64,000 bases of DNA, taken from NCBI RefSeq assembly GCF_009829945.1, contig NZ_SZZT01000001.1:62001-126000 (forward strand), read 5' to 3'. The translations under genes were made by a program, and so were the position numbers. This document shows, one piece after another, positions 56,291 through 64,000 of the stretch (position 1 is its first letter; the number at the start of each line of letters is the position of its first letter). Under the pieces are notes generated by a model, which saw nothing but the letters and a program-made list of their open reading frames with translations, was not told where the DNA came from and did not search any database. This DNA is from Pantoea sp. SoEX (GTDB lineage: Bacteria > Pseudomonadota > Gammaproteobacteria > Enterobacterales > Enterobacteriaceae).

Positions 56291-57760
56291 ATGATAATAG
56301 TTCCTAATCAATTAATAGCATCGTTGCCGTTAATAATTATTGGAAGTACAATTTTTATTTTATTAATTTTAATTTCCTGGCAACGTAATCACTTATTTAC
56401 TGTTCTTTTAACGTGTATTTGTTTAGGTTTATCTTATTCATCTCTGTACTTTGTAAGTAAAGTTTCTGACATTGATATAATGTCTTTATTATGTGCAGAT
56501 AGTTATTCTATTTTTTATATTACGTTAATAATCATATCAAGTTTATATATTACTATTTTAGGATATATTTGGTTAAATAGTTTTATAGATAACAAAGAAG
56601 AATTTTACATATTATTGTTAATTTCAACTCTAGGAGCTATTATATTATCTAGCACAAATAATTTTATTACTTTATTCTTAGGAATTGAGCTACTATCATT
56701 ACCTTTATTTGGTTTAATATGTTACGATTTTCAAAAAAAATTATCTATTGAGGCATCGATAAAATATACTATTTTATCGGCAGTAGCTTCTTCTTTGTTA
56801 CTTTTTGGTATGGCTTTAATTTACACTAGTTGTGGTAGTTTTAATTTTTTATTAATTGGAGAAAAAATAATTTCTAATTTGATAAAAGAACCATTATTAT
56901 TAATCGGTTTTGTTATGGTGATAACAACTATTGCATTTAAATTATCCTTAATACCATTTCATCTTTGGACGCCAGATGTTTATCAAGGTGCTCCTGCATC
57001 TATTTCTGCTTTTATGTCTACTGTGGGTAAAATTTCCATATTTAGCGTATTTACACGTCTATTTATTTATATTCCTATTACAAACAGCACAAAAATAACT
57101 CATATTTTAGTTATTATAGCTCTTATGTCAATTGTATTGGGTAATATTATGGCCATGTTTCAAAAAAACATAAAAAGATTATTGGGTTATTCATCAATTT
57201 CTCATTTTGGCTATTTATTAATATCTTTGATTACAGTACAGTCTAATAAATTATCTTTAGAATCTTCTCAAATTTATATTGTTAGTTATATTATAGGCAT
57301 TCTAGGAATATTTGGAGTGATCGTTCTAATATCTCGGGAAAATTATAAGAACAACAGCAGTGATACTGATTTAATTCAACATTACAGTGGTTTATTTTGG
57401 AGTAATCCTATTTTATGTATAATAATGACTATTATGATGATATCTTTAGCTGGTATTCCAATGACAGTAGGGTTTATTGGAAAATTTTATATTACTTCTC
57501 TAAGTATAGCAACACATCTATGGTGGCTGACAGGTGGTATTATAATAAGTAGTGTGATCGGTGTTTACTATTATTTAAGAATAACATTAAGTTTATATCA
57601 ATATTCACCTAAAATAAAAAATGCTAATATATCAAATAACTGGATTTGCACTCCTTTAGGTATTATATTAATAACGAATACTTTTTTAACTATTTTATTA
57701 GGAATTTATCCCAAACCACTTATAAATCTAATTCAATCAATACATCCTATGATCTATTAA
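56291..57760 (+). CDS. nuoN: NADH-quinone oxidoreductase subunit N
   Basis: Third antiporter-like pump and last gene of the operon. 489 residues (E. coli 485). LGIELLSLPLFGLICY, SIEASIKYTILSAVASS, FKLSLIPFHLWTPDVYQGAP, NIKRLLGYSSISHFGYLL and LAGIPMTVGFIGKFY are conserved. The PDVYQGAP loop is normal, unlike its counterpart in NuoM. Starts 6 bases after the nuoM stop. Confidence 0.97.
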   Translation: MIIVPNQLIASLPLIIIGSTIFILLILISWQRNHLFTVLLTCICLGLSYSSLYFVSKVSDIDIMSLLCADSYSIFYITLIIISSLYITILGYIWLNSFIDNKEEFYILLLISTLGAIILSSTNNFITLFLGIELLSLPLFGLICYDFQKKLSIEASIKYTILSAVASSLLLFGMALIYTSCGSFNFLLIGEKIISNLIKEPLLLIGFVMVITTIAFKLSLIPFHLWTPDVYQGAPASISAFMSTVGKISIFSVFTRLFIYIPITNSTKITHILVIIALMSIVLGNIMAMFQKNIKRLLGYSSISHFGYLLISLITVQSNKLSLESSQIYIVSYIIGILGIFGVIVLISRENYKNNSSDTDLIQHYSGLFWSNPILCIIMTIMMISLAGIPMTVGFIGKFYITSLSIATHLWWLTGGIIISSVIGVYYYLRITLSLYQYSPKIKNANISNNWICTPLGIILITNTFLTILLGIYPKPLINLIQSIHPMIY

Positions 57761-58115
57761 TTGAAATTAAGATTGATAATATAAAAATTAAGTATATTTA
57801 TTATAAATTTTTCCACAATATAACTTCTCTAATATTGTTTCAATTTGGCATTATACAATTTTTCTGATAAAAATCAAAAATTATTTCTAAAAAATAATTT
57901 CATTTGTAAGAATAAATATCCCATTTCATAATAATTACCTCATCAATTTGTATTTGAATTTTTGATTAAAACTACTATCATAATATATGATATTATTTTA
58001 ATTTAATGATATTATTTAAATTATACATTTAGTATTTTAAATCATTTCCAATATATTACAATTTTTATATTATATGATAGTTAAAAGTGCTGACAATTTT
58101 ACCGAGGAGGTAACA
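57761..58115. other. Gap between nuoN and elaB
   Basis: 355 AT-rich bases. A hairpin with arms AAATTATTT (57878-57886) and AAATAATTT (57892-57900) lies 118 bases after nuoN and may weakly terminate the operon. The remainder presumably carries the elaB promoter. No gene seen. Confidence 0.55.
58104..58111 (+). promoter_or_regulatory. Very strong Shine-Dalgarno site of elaB
   Basis: GAGGAGGT, 4 bases before the ATG at 58116. It is the fullest match to the 16S anti-Shine-Dalgarno end I noticed in the window and decides the start codon over the earlier in-frame ATG at 58074. Confidence 0.85.
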
Positions 58116-58445
58116 ATGTTAAAACGATCTACATCTTCTGAACGATCTGTATCTTCTGATGGTAGTATAATTGATGACTTAGCACTAATGACTGATATGT
58201 TAGAAGAAGTATTAAAATCATCAGGAGATTTATCTGACCAAAAATATATTGATTTAAAAAAGAAAGCAGAAAAAGTTTTACATGATGTGACAAATCGTGT
58301 AAATAAATCATCTAATGATTACTATTCTCGTATAAAAAAAACTGCTTATTGTATGGATGATTATTTGCGCGAAAAGCCATGGCATGGTGTAGGTATTGGA
58401 GCTATAGTAGGATTGCTAGCAGGTTTATTATTAATAAACAGATGA
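58116..58445 (+). CDS. elaB: ElaB/YqjD/DUF883 family membrane-anchored ribosome-binding protein
   Basis: Short helical protein with a single C-terminal membrane anchor; E. coli homologues bind stationary-phase ribosomes. 109 residues from the ATG with the GAGGAGGT site (E. coli ElaB 101). An N-terminal Ser-rich stretch precedes DDLALMTDMLEEVLKSSGD, then a charged helix (KYIDLKKKAEKVLHDV) and the Gly-rich anchor VGIGAIVGLLAGLLLINR after the DUF883 motif REKPWHGVG. Best match is ElaB, which is near nuo in E. coli too. Strong ribosome site and its own strong terminator suggest high expression. Confidence 0.9.
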   Translation: MLKRSTSSERSVSSDGSIIDDLALMTDMLEEVLKSSGDLSDQKYIDLKKKAEKVLHDVTNRVNKSSNDYYSRIKKTAYCMDDYLREKPWHGVGIGAIVGLLAGLLLINR

Positions 58446-58460
58446 TTTACTACGTATTAT

Positions 58461-58498
58461 ATAAACGGTGGGTTTACAAACTCGCCGTTTATTTTTTA
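58461..58498 (+). terminator. Strong intrinsic terminator after elaB
   Basis: ATAAACGG (58461-58468) pairs with CCGTTTAT (58485-58492); GTTT and AAAC continue the stem inside with two G-T wobbles and a G-C pair, and TTTTT follows. It begins 16 bases after the elaB stop. One of the few GC-containing stems in the window. Confidence 0.9.
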
Positions 58499-58734
58499 TA
58501 AATAAGATAAATTAATAAACTAATAATTCAAAAATATTTAATATGATATAAGTTCAATAATCAAAAACTAGGAATAGTAATTTTAGTCATTATTTGATAT
58601 CATGCATAGGAAACGGAGATTATTAGCGATAATATATTTATTAAAATTAATTATACTAAAACAATAAAAGCTAGTTTCAATTTTTGTTTTACATTTTATA
58701 ACTAACGCTTTAAATAGTAAGGAATAATAGTTCA

Positions 58735-61329
58735 ATGGATGGTCCTGTAAGAGAAATAATACCAGTTAGCCTTGAAGAAGAGCTTAAAAATTCTTACTTA
58801 GACTACGCAATGTCTGTTATTATTGGTAGAGCTTTACCTGATGTAAGAGATGGTCTAAAACCAGTTCATCGTCGTATACTTTATGCTATGCAAGAACTAG
58901 GTAACGAATGGAATAAACCTTATAAAAAATCTGCTAGAGTAGTTGGTGATGTTATAGGAAAATATCATCCACATGGAGACTCTGCTGTTTATGATGCTAT
59001 AGTAAGGATGGCACAAGCTTTCTCTTTACGATATATGTTAATAGATGGCCAAGGTAATTTTGGTTCAATAGATGGTGATTCTGCAGCTGCAATGCGTTAT
59101 ACTGAAGTAAGGATGTCTAAAATTACTCATGAAATGCTATCTGATTTAGAAAAATCAACAGTAGATTTTACTCAAAATTATGATGGAACTAATGTAATTC
59201 CAAAAGTTTTACCAACCAAAATACCTAATTTATTGATAAATGGTTCTTCTGGTATCGCGGTTGGTATGGCAACTAATATACCGCCTCATAATATTAGAGA
59301 AGTGATAAATGGTTGTTTAGTGTATATAAAAAATGAAAACGTTTCTATTCAAGAACTTATGGATTATATTCCAGGACCAGATTTTCCAACTGCAGGTATT
59401 ATTAATGGTCAAAAAGGAATTGAACAAGCTTACAATACTGGGCGTGGAAAAATTTATATTAGAGCTAGAAGTAAAATAGAATTAGATATAAAAACTGGTA
59501 GAGAAATGATTATAATTTATGAACTACCATACCAAACAAATAAATCAAATTTAGTTGAAAAGATAGCAGAATTAATAAAAGAAAAACGCATAGAAGGAAT
59601 AAGTATATTACGAGATGAATCAGACAAAGATGGATTGCGTATAGTACTTGAAATAAAACGTAATGTAGTAGCTGAAATTGTACTTAATAATCTATATTCA
59701 TTAACACAATTGCAAACTTCTTTTAGTATAAATATGGTTGCTTTATGCAATGGTCAACCAAAAATAATGTCTTTAAAAGAAATTTTAAAAGCTTTTTTAG
59801 ATCATCGAAAAGAAGTTATTACTCGCAGGACTATATTTGAACTTGATAAGGCAAAAGAGCGCATACATGTTCTTGAGGGATTATTAACTGCATTAGCTAA
59901 TTTGGATTCGATAATTACTTTAATACGAAAAGCCAATACAACAGTAGAAGCTAAGTCAAATTTGTCTTTAAAAATTTGGGATTTTAACATTATTGAAGCT
60001 CTTTTAAAAGAAATCAATAGTAATTTCGTATTGTTAGATACGTTTGAAAAAAAAATCATTGGTAATAAAAAACAATATTTTCTTACACAAAAACAAGTTC
60101 AATCTATTTTAGATTTGCGTCTTCAAAAACTTACTAATCTTGAATTTAATAAATTAATAAATGAATACCAAGATTTACTTAATCAAGTATCAAGATTAAA
60201 TAGTATTTTAAATAAATCTGACGTTTTAATTGATGTGTTGAGTAAAGAATTAGAAATAATTCGTGATCAATTTGGTGACGTACGTCGCACAGAAATTATG
60301 ACAAATAATTTTAGTCTTAATACAGAAGACTTAATCAATAGGGAATATGTTGTAGTTACTTTATCGCATCATGGTTACGTTAAATATCAGCCCATAAGGG
60401 ACTATGAAGCTCAACGGCGAGGAGGAAAAGGAAAGTCAGCTGCTCGTATTAAAGAAGAAGATTTTATTTCTTGTTTATTAGTAGCTAATACTCATGATAT
60501 TATTTTATGTTTTTCTAGTAAAGGAAGATTATACTGGATGAAAGTATATCAATTACCTGAAGCTAGCCGGATATCACAAGGAAGACCAATAGTAAATTTA
60601 CTTCCTTTAGAAACTAATGAAAGAATTACTGCTATTCTGCCTGTTCGTGAATATACTGAAGGTGTTAATATATTTATGGCAACATCTAATGGAATTGTAA
60701 AAAAAACTTCATTGAAAGAATTTAGTCGTCCACGTGGAACAGGTATTATTGCAATTAATTTACAAGAAGACGATGAACTAATTGGTGTTGCACTTACTTA
60801 TGGAAAAGATGAAGTTATGTTATTTTCTGCACTAGGTAAAGTGGTTAGATTTTCAGAAATTTCAGTACGTACTATGGGTAGAGCTGCTTCAGGAGTTCGC
60901 GGTATTAAAATGATAGAAAGTGATCGAGTTGTTTCTTTAATAATTCCCAGAAAAAAAGAAGGTTCTATCCTTACTGTAACACAAAATGGTTATGGAAAAA
61001 GAACTGCACATGATGAATATCCAATAAAATCACGTGCAACAAAGGGTGTAATATCAATAAAAGTAACTAATCGAAATGGCTTGGTGATAGGAGCTATCCA
61101 AGTAGTTAATAACGATCAAGTTATGATTATAACTGATGCAGGTACTTTAGTTCGTATAAGAGTATCTGAGGTTAATATAATAAGTAGAAATACCCAAGGA
61201 GTGATTTTACTTCGTACTGTAGAAAATGAAAGAGTAGTTGGTATTCAACGTATTGCTGAACCAGTAGAAGAAATACAAAATGTAGAAGAAATACAAAATA
61301 CAAATTACAAATTAAATAATGAATTATAG
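58735..61329 (+). CDS. gyrA: DNA gyrase subunit A
   Basis: Breaks and rejoins DNA in the A2B2 gyrase that adds negative supercoils. 864 residues (E. coli 875). Catalytic R121-Y122 (MRYTEVRM) is at the E. coli number; the quinolone region [11 protein letters not shown] has S83 and D87, the susceptible-type residues. The GyrA box QRRGGKGKS opens the C-terminal pinwheel. The acidic tail is altered: it holds two tandem VEEIQN copies from an 18-base DNA repeat. AAGGAA ribosome site. A nine-A run is in frame at 60047-60055. Confidence 0.97.
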   Translation: MDGPVREIIPVSLEEELKNSYLDYAMSVIIGRALPDVRDGLKPVHRRILYAMQELGNEWNKPYKKSARVVGDVIGKYHPHGDSAVYDAIVRMAQAFSLRYMLIDGQGNFGSIDGDSAAAMRYTEVRMSKITHEMLSDLEKSTVDFTQNYDGTNVIPKVLPTKIPNLLINGSSGIAVGMATNIPPHNIREVINGCLVYIKNENVSIQELMDYIPGPDFPTAGIINGQKGIEQAYNTGRGKIYIRARSKIELDIKTGREMIIIYELPYQTNKSNLVEKIAELIKEKRIEGISILRDESDKDGLRIVLEIKRNVVAEIVLNNLYSLTQLQTSFSINMVALCNGQPKIMSLKEILKAFLDHRKEVITRRTIFELDKAKERIHVLEGLLTALANLDSIITLIRKANTTVEAKSNLSLKIWDFNIIEALLKEINSNFVLLDTFEKKIIGNKKQYFLTQKQVQSILDLRLQKLTNLEFNKLINEYQDLLNQVSRLNSILNKSDVLIDVLSKELEIIRDQFGDVRRTEIMTNNFSLNTEDLINREYVVVTLSHHGYVKYQPIRDYEAQRRGGKGKSAARIKEEDFISCLLVANTHDIILCFSSKGRLYWMKVYQLPEASRISQGRPIVNLLPLETNERITAILPVREYTEGVNIFMATSNGIVKKTSLKEFSRPRGTGIIAINLQEDDELIGVALTYGKDEVMLFSALGKVVRFSEISVRTMGRAASGVRGIKMIESDRVVSLIIPRKKEGSILTVTQNGYGKRTAHDEYPIKSRATKGVISIKVTNRNGLVIGAIQVVNNDQVMIITDAGTLVRIRVSEVNIISRNTQGVILLRTVENERVVGIQRIAEPVEEIQNVEEIQNTNYKLNNEL
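61264..61299 (+). repeat. In-frame 18-bp tandem duplication in the gyrA tail
   Basis: Copies 61264-61281 and 61282-61299 are identical (GTAGAAGAAATACAAAAT) and encode VEEIQN twice, ten residues before the stop. Confidence 0.95.
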
Positions 61330-61426
61330 TTTTATAACTTTCTACAGCAAACTTTTTTCATGTTATGTTAATCATACATAATATAATAAACTAGAAATCA
61401 CTTATTTTTAATATAATCAATTAATG

Positions 61427-62074
61427 TTATTCATAAAATTTTATTCCTATTCTAATGATATCTTTACCTTTAGAAAGACGGTGCTTGTTTGTATCCCTTA
61501 AAGAATAAATACAACCACAGTATTCTTGTTGATAAAATTTTTCACGTTTACTTATCTTAATCATCCTTTCAGAACCGCCTTTCTTACGCCAATTATATTC
61601 CCAATATGTGATATTTTTATAATTACTTACAGCATTTCTACCGCAATCATTTATTTGTTTAATATCTTTCCAACGTGAAATTCCGAGAGAACTAGATATA
61701 GTATCAAAGTTATTTTCAAAAGCATATAATGCCGTTCTTTCAAAACGCATATCAAAACATATCTTACATCTTAGACCCCGTTCCGGTTCTTTTTCTAAAC
61801 CTTTTGCACGTATAAACCAATTATCTTTATCATAATCTAAGTCAATAAAAGGTATATTATATTTACTAGCAAAATTTATATTTTCTCTTTTTCTAATTAG
61901 ATATTCACGTTGTGGATGTATATTGGGATTATAAAATAAAATACTAAAATTAATTTTAGAAAACATAATTGATTCCATAATTTCTGCTGAGCAAGGTGCA
62001 CAACAAGAGTGAAGTAATAGTCTATTTCCACTATTGGGCAGAACCAATTTATCTCGTGTAATTTTATTTTTCAT
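61427..62074 (-). CDS. queH: Epoxyqueuosine reductase QueH (DUF208)
   Basis: Iron-sulfur enzyme that reduces epoxyqueuosine to queuosine in tRNA; non-homologous to the cobalamin-dependent QueG used by E. coli. 215 residues. Paired cysteines C24-C25 and C28 ([10 protein letters not shown]), C103 and C106 in the family block [15 protein letters not shown], and C186/C188 in QQEYCGC match the DUF208 pattern. No clear ribosome site. Convergent with gyrA, divergent from the yqhA-like gene. E. coli K-12 has no gene of this family here, so it is one of three breaks in colinearity. Function is by family. Confidence 0.9.
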   Translation of the reverse strand: MKNKITRDKLVLPNSGNRLLLHSCCAPCSAEIMESIMFSKINFSILFYNPNIHPQREYLIRKRENINFASKYNIPFIDLDYDKDNWFIRAKGLEKEPERGLRCKICFDMRFERTALYAFENNFDTISSSLGISRWKDIKQINDCGRNAVSNYKNITYWEYNWRKKGGSERMIKISKREKFYQQEYCGCIYSLRDTNKHRLSKGKDIIRIGIKFYE

Positions 62075-62456
62075 ATATTTAGCTGATACTTATAATAAGT
62101 TAATAATTAAAAATTATATTTTAACTGTTTTGTCTTTTAATTTTATACAATGATATTAAAAATAAAAAATAAATAATTCTATTAACGTTACGCTATAGTT
62201 AATTGTAGTTCATAATAGAATTATAAAATTGTATAAATTAAATTCTAATTAAATGAAATATTGATTGTTATTACAGGATATTAAAATACTCATTAATAAT
62301 TTCAAACAAAAAATTATACAAAATATATCGTACATTATATCTAATTTATCTTAATATTTCTATCTTAATAAAAATATCAAGCATTATTTTTAAATAATAT
62401 AAACTTTATTGAGAATAAAGTTATTTTAAAAAATAATAAAAAGGAAAACACAAGAA
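62075..62456. other. Divergent gap between queH and the yqhA-like gene
   Basis: 382 AT-rich bases, no gene. It contains a 12-bp-arm inverted repeat with a 28-base loop (62173-62224), listed separately, and presumably both promoters. Confidence 0.6.
62173..62224. repeat. Inverted repeat with 12-bp perfect arms and 28-base loop
   Basis: ATAATTCTATTA (62173-62184) is the exact complement of TAATAGAATTAT (62213-62224). The loop (62185-62212) is less AT-rich than the flanks. Could be a 5' UTR structure of either flanking gene or a small RNA; no promoter or T tract is evident. Confidence 0.6.
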
Positions 62457-62954
62457 ATGGAATGGTGGTCTATTGAAAAAATTATATATGCATCAAGATG
62501 GTTGTTATTTCCTGTCTATATGGGATTATCTTTTGGATTTATATTACTTACCTTAAAATTTTTTCAGCGTATTATTTATGTTATCCCAATACTATTCAAA
62601 ATATCAGAATCCGGATTAATACTAATTGTATTATCTCTTATTGATATATCATTAGTAGGTGGACTTTTAGTAATGGTCATGTTTTCAGGTTACGATAATT
62701 TTATAGTAAAAATGACTGTTGATGATCAACATCAAAAATTAAGTTGGATGGGAAAAATGGATGTTAATTCAATTAAAAATAAAGTAGCATCTTCTATTGT
62801 TGCTATATCTTCAGTCCATCTTTTACGACTATTTATGGAAGCAGAAAAAGTAACTGATAATAAGATTATGTGGTGTGTCGTCATTCATTTAGCTTTTGTT
62901 CTTTCGGCTTTTGGAATGGCTTATATTGATAGGATGAGTAAAATATTAAAATAG
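62457..62954 (+). CDS. yqhA: YqhA/UPF0114 family membrane protein
   Basis: Small inner-membrane protein of unknown function. 165 residues (E. coli YqhA 164) and similar throughout: [66 protein letters not shown] and [14 protein letters not shown]. Three or four hydrophobic helices. AAAAAGGAAAA upstream of the ATG. In E. coli yqhA is at about 68 min, so its place here is different. The family is clear; the job is not. Confidence 0.9.
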   Translation: MEWWSIEKIIYASRWLLFPVYMGLSFGFILLTLKFFQRIIYVIPILFKISESGLILIVLSLIDISLVGGLLVMVMFSGYDNFIVKMTVDDQHQKLSWMGKMDVNSIKNKVASSIVAISSVHLLRLFMEAEKVTDNKIMWCVVIHLAFVLSAFGMAYIDRMSKILK

Positions 62955-63072
62955 TATAACATATCTTATTATTCTATAATTTAGAATAAAATATAAACAC
63001 TTTAATTTCTGATATAAAATTTATATCTAACTTATCATATTTTAATTTTATTAAAATATCTTATGTTTATAT

Positions 63073-63146
63073 TCGGCACGAGAGGATTTGAACCTCTGAC
63101 CACTGGCACCCCATGCCAGTACGCTACCAAACTGCGCCACGTGCCG
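63073..63146 (-). tRNA. proL: tRNA-Pro (anticodon GGG)
   Basis: Starts CGGCACGTGGCGCAG at 63146, anticodon stem-loop CTGGCATGGGGTGCCAG, T arm GAGGTTCAAATCCTC, ends GTGCCG plus A. 74 bases, CCA not encoded. proL is also near rplY in E. coli. Confidence 0.96.
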
Positions 63147-63304
63147 AATGATATTAATAAAAAATTCATTATTAATTATTTTATATAGTATATTATTTAA
63201 AATAAATGTCCTTATGATTTATATATTATAAAATATTAATTTTAGTGAAATAAAAAAGTAAATCTAATAGTAGAGAAAATACAATTCAATAAATTTATTA
63301 AAAA

Positions 63305-63586
63305 TTAAACTATAACAAAATCTATATGAGTTATCTTTGGTTTAAAAGGATGTCTCTGAATTTCTTTAACTTTAACTCTTCTTTCTATTCCATTAAAAAT
63401 TAATGTTATAATATTTTTATAAAAATCTACATTTGATTGTAAATTCATTATAAGATTAAGATCTAAATATATAGAAAAATTAATTCCATTTCCATATACA
63501 ACTGCCGGAAAATAATTGTTTGCTCTCAATCTTCTACTAGCGGATTTACCTTTATCTTGTCTTTCTATTGCATTTATAGTAAACAT
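63305..63586 (-). CDS. rplY: 50S ribosomal protein L25
   Basis: 5S rRNA-binding ribosomal protein. The frame extends to a TTG at 63598, but GGAAAG sits before the ATG at 63586, giving MFTINAIERQDKGKSASRRLR and 93 residues (E. coli 94). The C-terminal QRHPFKPKITHIDFV is typical. No general-stress CTC extension. Single gene between metG and tRNA-Pro. Confidence 0.96.
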   Translation of the reverse strand: MFTINAIERQDKGKSASRRLRANNYFPAVVYGNGINFSIYLDLNLIMNLQSNVDFYKNIITLIFNGIERRVKVKEIQRHPFKPKITHIDFVIV

Positions 63587-63755
63587 TTTTCTTTCCAAAT
63601 ATGTATTATATTTCGTATAATATACTAACTATATATTTATATTGATATAACTTAAGATAAAGAAATAGATTGTATCATAGAATGTTTTACTTAAACATGC
63701 GTATTTTTTATATGTAGAACAATTTCAAAGAAAAAATAAATAAAATTATTGCTAA

Positions 63756-64000
63756 TTAAGATATTTTTTTTGAACATTGCATTAAATTTTCTATTTGTAA
63801 ATTTTCAATTCTATGAAATAGATTTTTATATTTATTAATCTTATGATTAAGTAGTGGTTGTTTAACGCTGATAAAATTTAATTCGCTATTTAAGAATAGC
63901 TCAACACGATTACTTAACGAAGGCATAATAGGTTTTAGACAAGTAATTAATATACGAAATAAATTTATAGCCATTGAACAAATTTTATGTAATTTAATAG
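63756..64000 (-). CDS. metG: Methionyl-tRNA synthetase, C-terminal end (5' part outside window)
   Basis: Charges tRNA-Met. Only the last 81 codons are in view. They read ICSMAINLFRILITCLKPIMP ..., matching the anticodon-binding domain end of E. coli MetG (ICSMGINLFR), and stop at CSKKIS, about where E. coli still has some 120 residues forming the C-terminal tRNA-binding, dimerisation domain. The stop follows an eight-A run (63764-63771), but the alternative frames beyond do not encode that domain, so it is lost and not merely shifted. rplY follows after 169 bases. Confidence 0.9.
   Translation of the reverse strand, partial: IKLHKICSMAINLFRILITCLKPIMPSLSNRVELFLNSELNFISVKQPLLNHKINKYKNLFHRIENLQIENLMQCSKKIS

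Noticed and set aside
57646-57867. 73-codon frame overlapping the end of nuoN
   Set aside because: Starts inside nuoN in another frame; composition is AT-driven Tyr/Asn/Ile and there is no ribosome site.
63740-63780. Frameshift in metG at the eight-A run
   Set aside because: Reading on in either other frame gives no similarity to the missing C-terminal domain, so true truncation fits better than a single indel.

Overview
The window is very AT-rich chromosome (about three quarters A+T by eye) carrying 49 protein genes of ordinary enterobacterial families and five tRNAs. Almost every protein aligns, from memory, end to end with an Escherichia coli orthologue, and gene order and relative strand follow E. 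coli from purN (about 56 min) back to metG (about 47 min), inverted with respect to E. coli numbering. Roughly 430 kb of E. coli map is represented by 64 kb here. Strong AT bias, loss of most genes, gene-free AT-rich gaps, poly(A) tracts inside genes and the absence of mobile elements point to a host-restricted, genome-reduced member of the Enterobacterales, most likely an insect symbiont. I cannot fix the genus. Arsenophonus-type symbionts are a reasonable but weakly supported guess; Blochmannia, Wigglesworthia or Baumannia-type lineages are not excluded.

Layout: 1-6.7 kb holds purine, pyrimidine and lysine/DAP genes (purN partial, purM, upp, dapA, bamC, purC, dapE). 6.7-9.6 kb is a 1.1 kb gene-free stretch and ansP, which is not at its E. 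coli position. 9.6-18.2 kb has talA, maeB, hemF, crr-ptsI-ptsH and cysK. 18.2-26.5 kb has ligA, yfeH, tRNA-Val/Lys, gltX, tRNA-Ala, mntH, tRNA-Arg and sixA. 26.6-38 kb is a run of plus-strand housekeeping genes: prmB, aroC, fabB, pdxB, truA, accD, folC, cvpA, purF, ubiX. 38-41.5 kb is ackA-pta. After a 1.3 kb gene-free gap the complete nuoA-N operon fills 42.8-57.8 kb. The last part has elaB, gyrA, queH, a yqhA-like gene, tRNA-Pro, rplY and the end of metG.

The genes sketch a respiring cell. A full proton-pumping complex I oxidises NADH; pyruvate-derived acetyl-CoA can be turned to acetate and ATP by Pta-AckA; MaeB and TalA feed NADPH and pentose phosphates; the general PTS proteins (EI, HPr, EIIA-Glc) are kept. 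Purine, DAP/peptidoglycan, chorismate, fatty-acid, haem, pyridoxal, folate and ubiquinone steps are each represented, while asparagine and manganese have importers.

I did not find a CRISPR array, toxin-antitoxin pair, defence island, prophage, biosynthetic cluster or any clearly new multigene system. The observations most worth a second look are modest: three genes that break the E. coli gene order, Fur-box-like palindromes and hairpins in the largest gene deserts, a tandem repeat in the purM/upp promoter region, substitutions at normally conserved sites (Upp, PurC, GltX, FabB, NuoM), an in-frame duplication in the GyrA tail, and a MetG that stops before its tRNA-binding domain.
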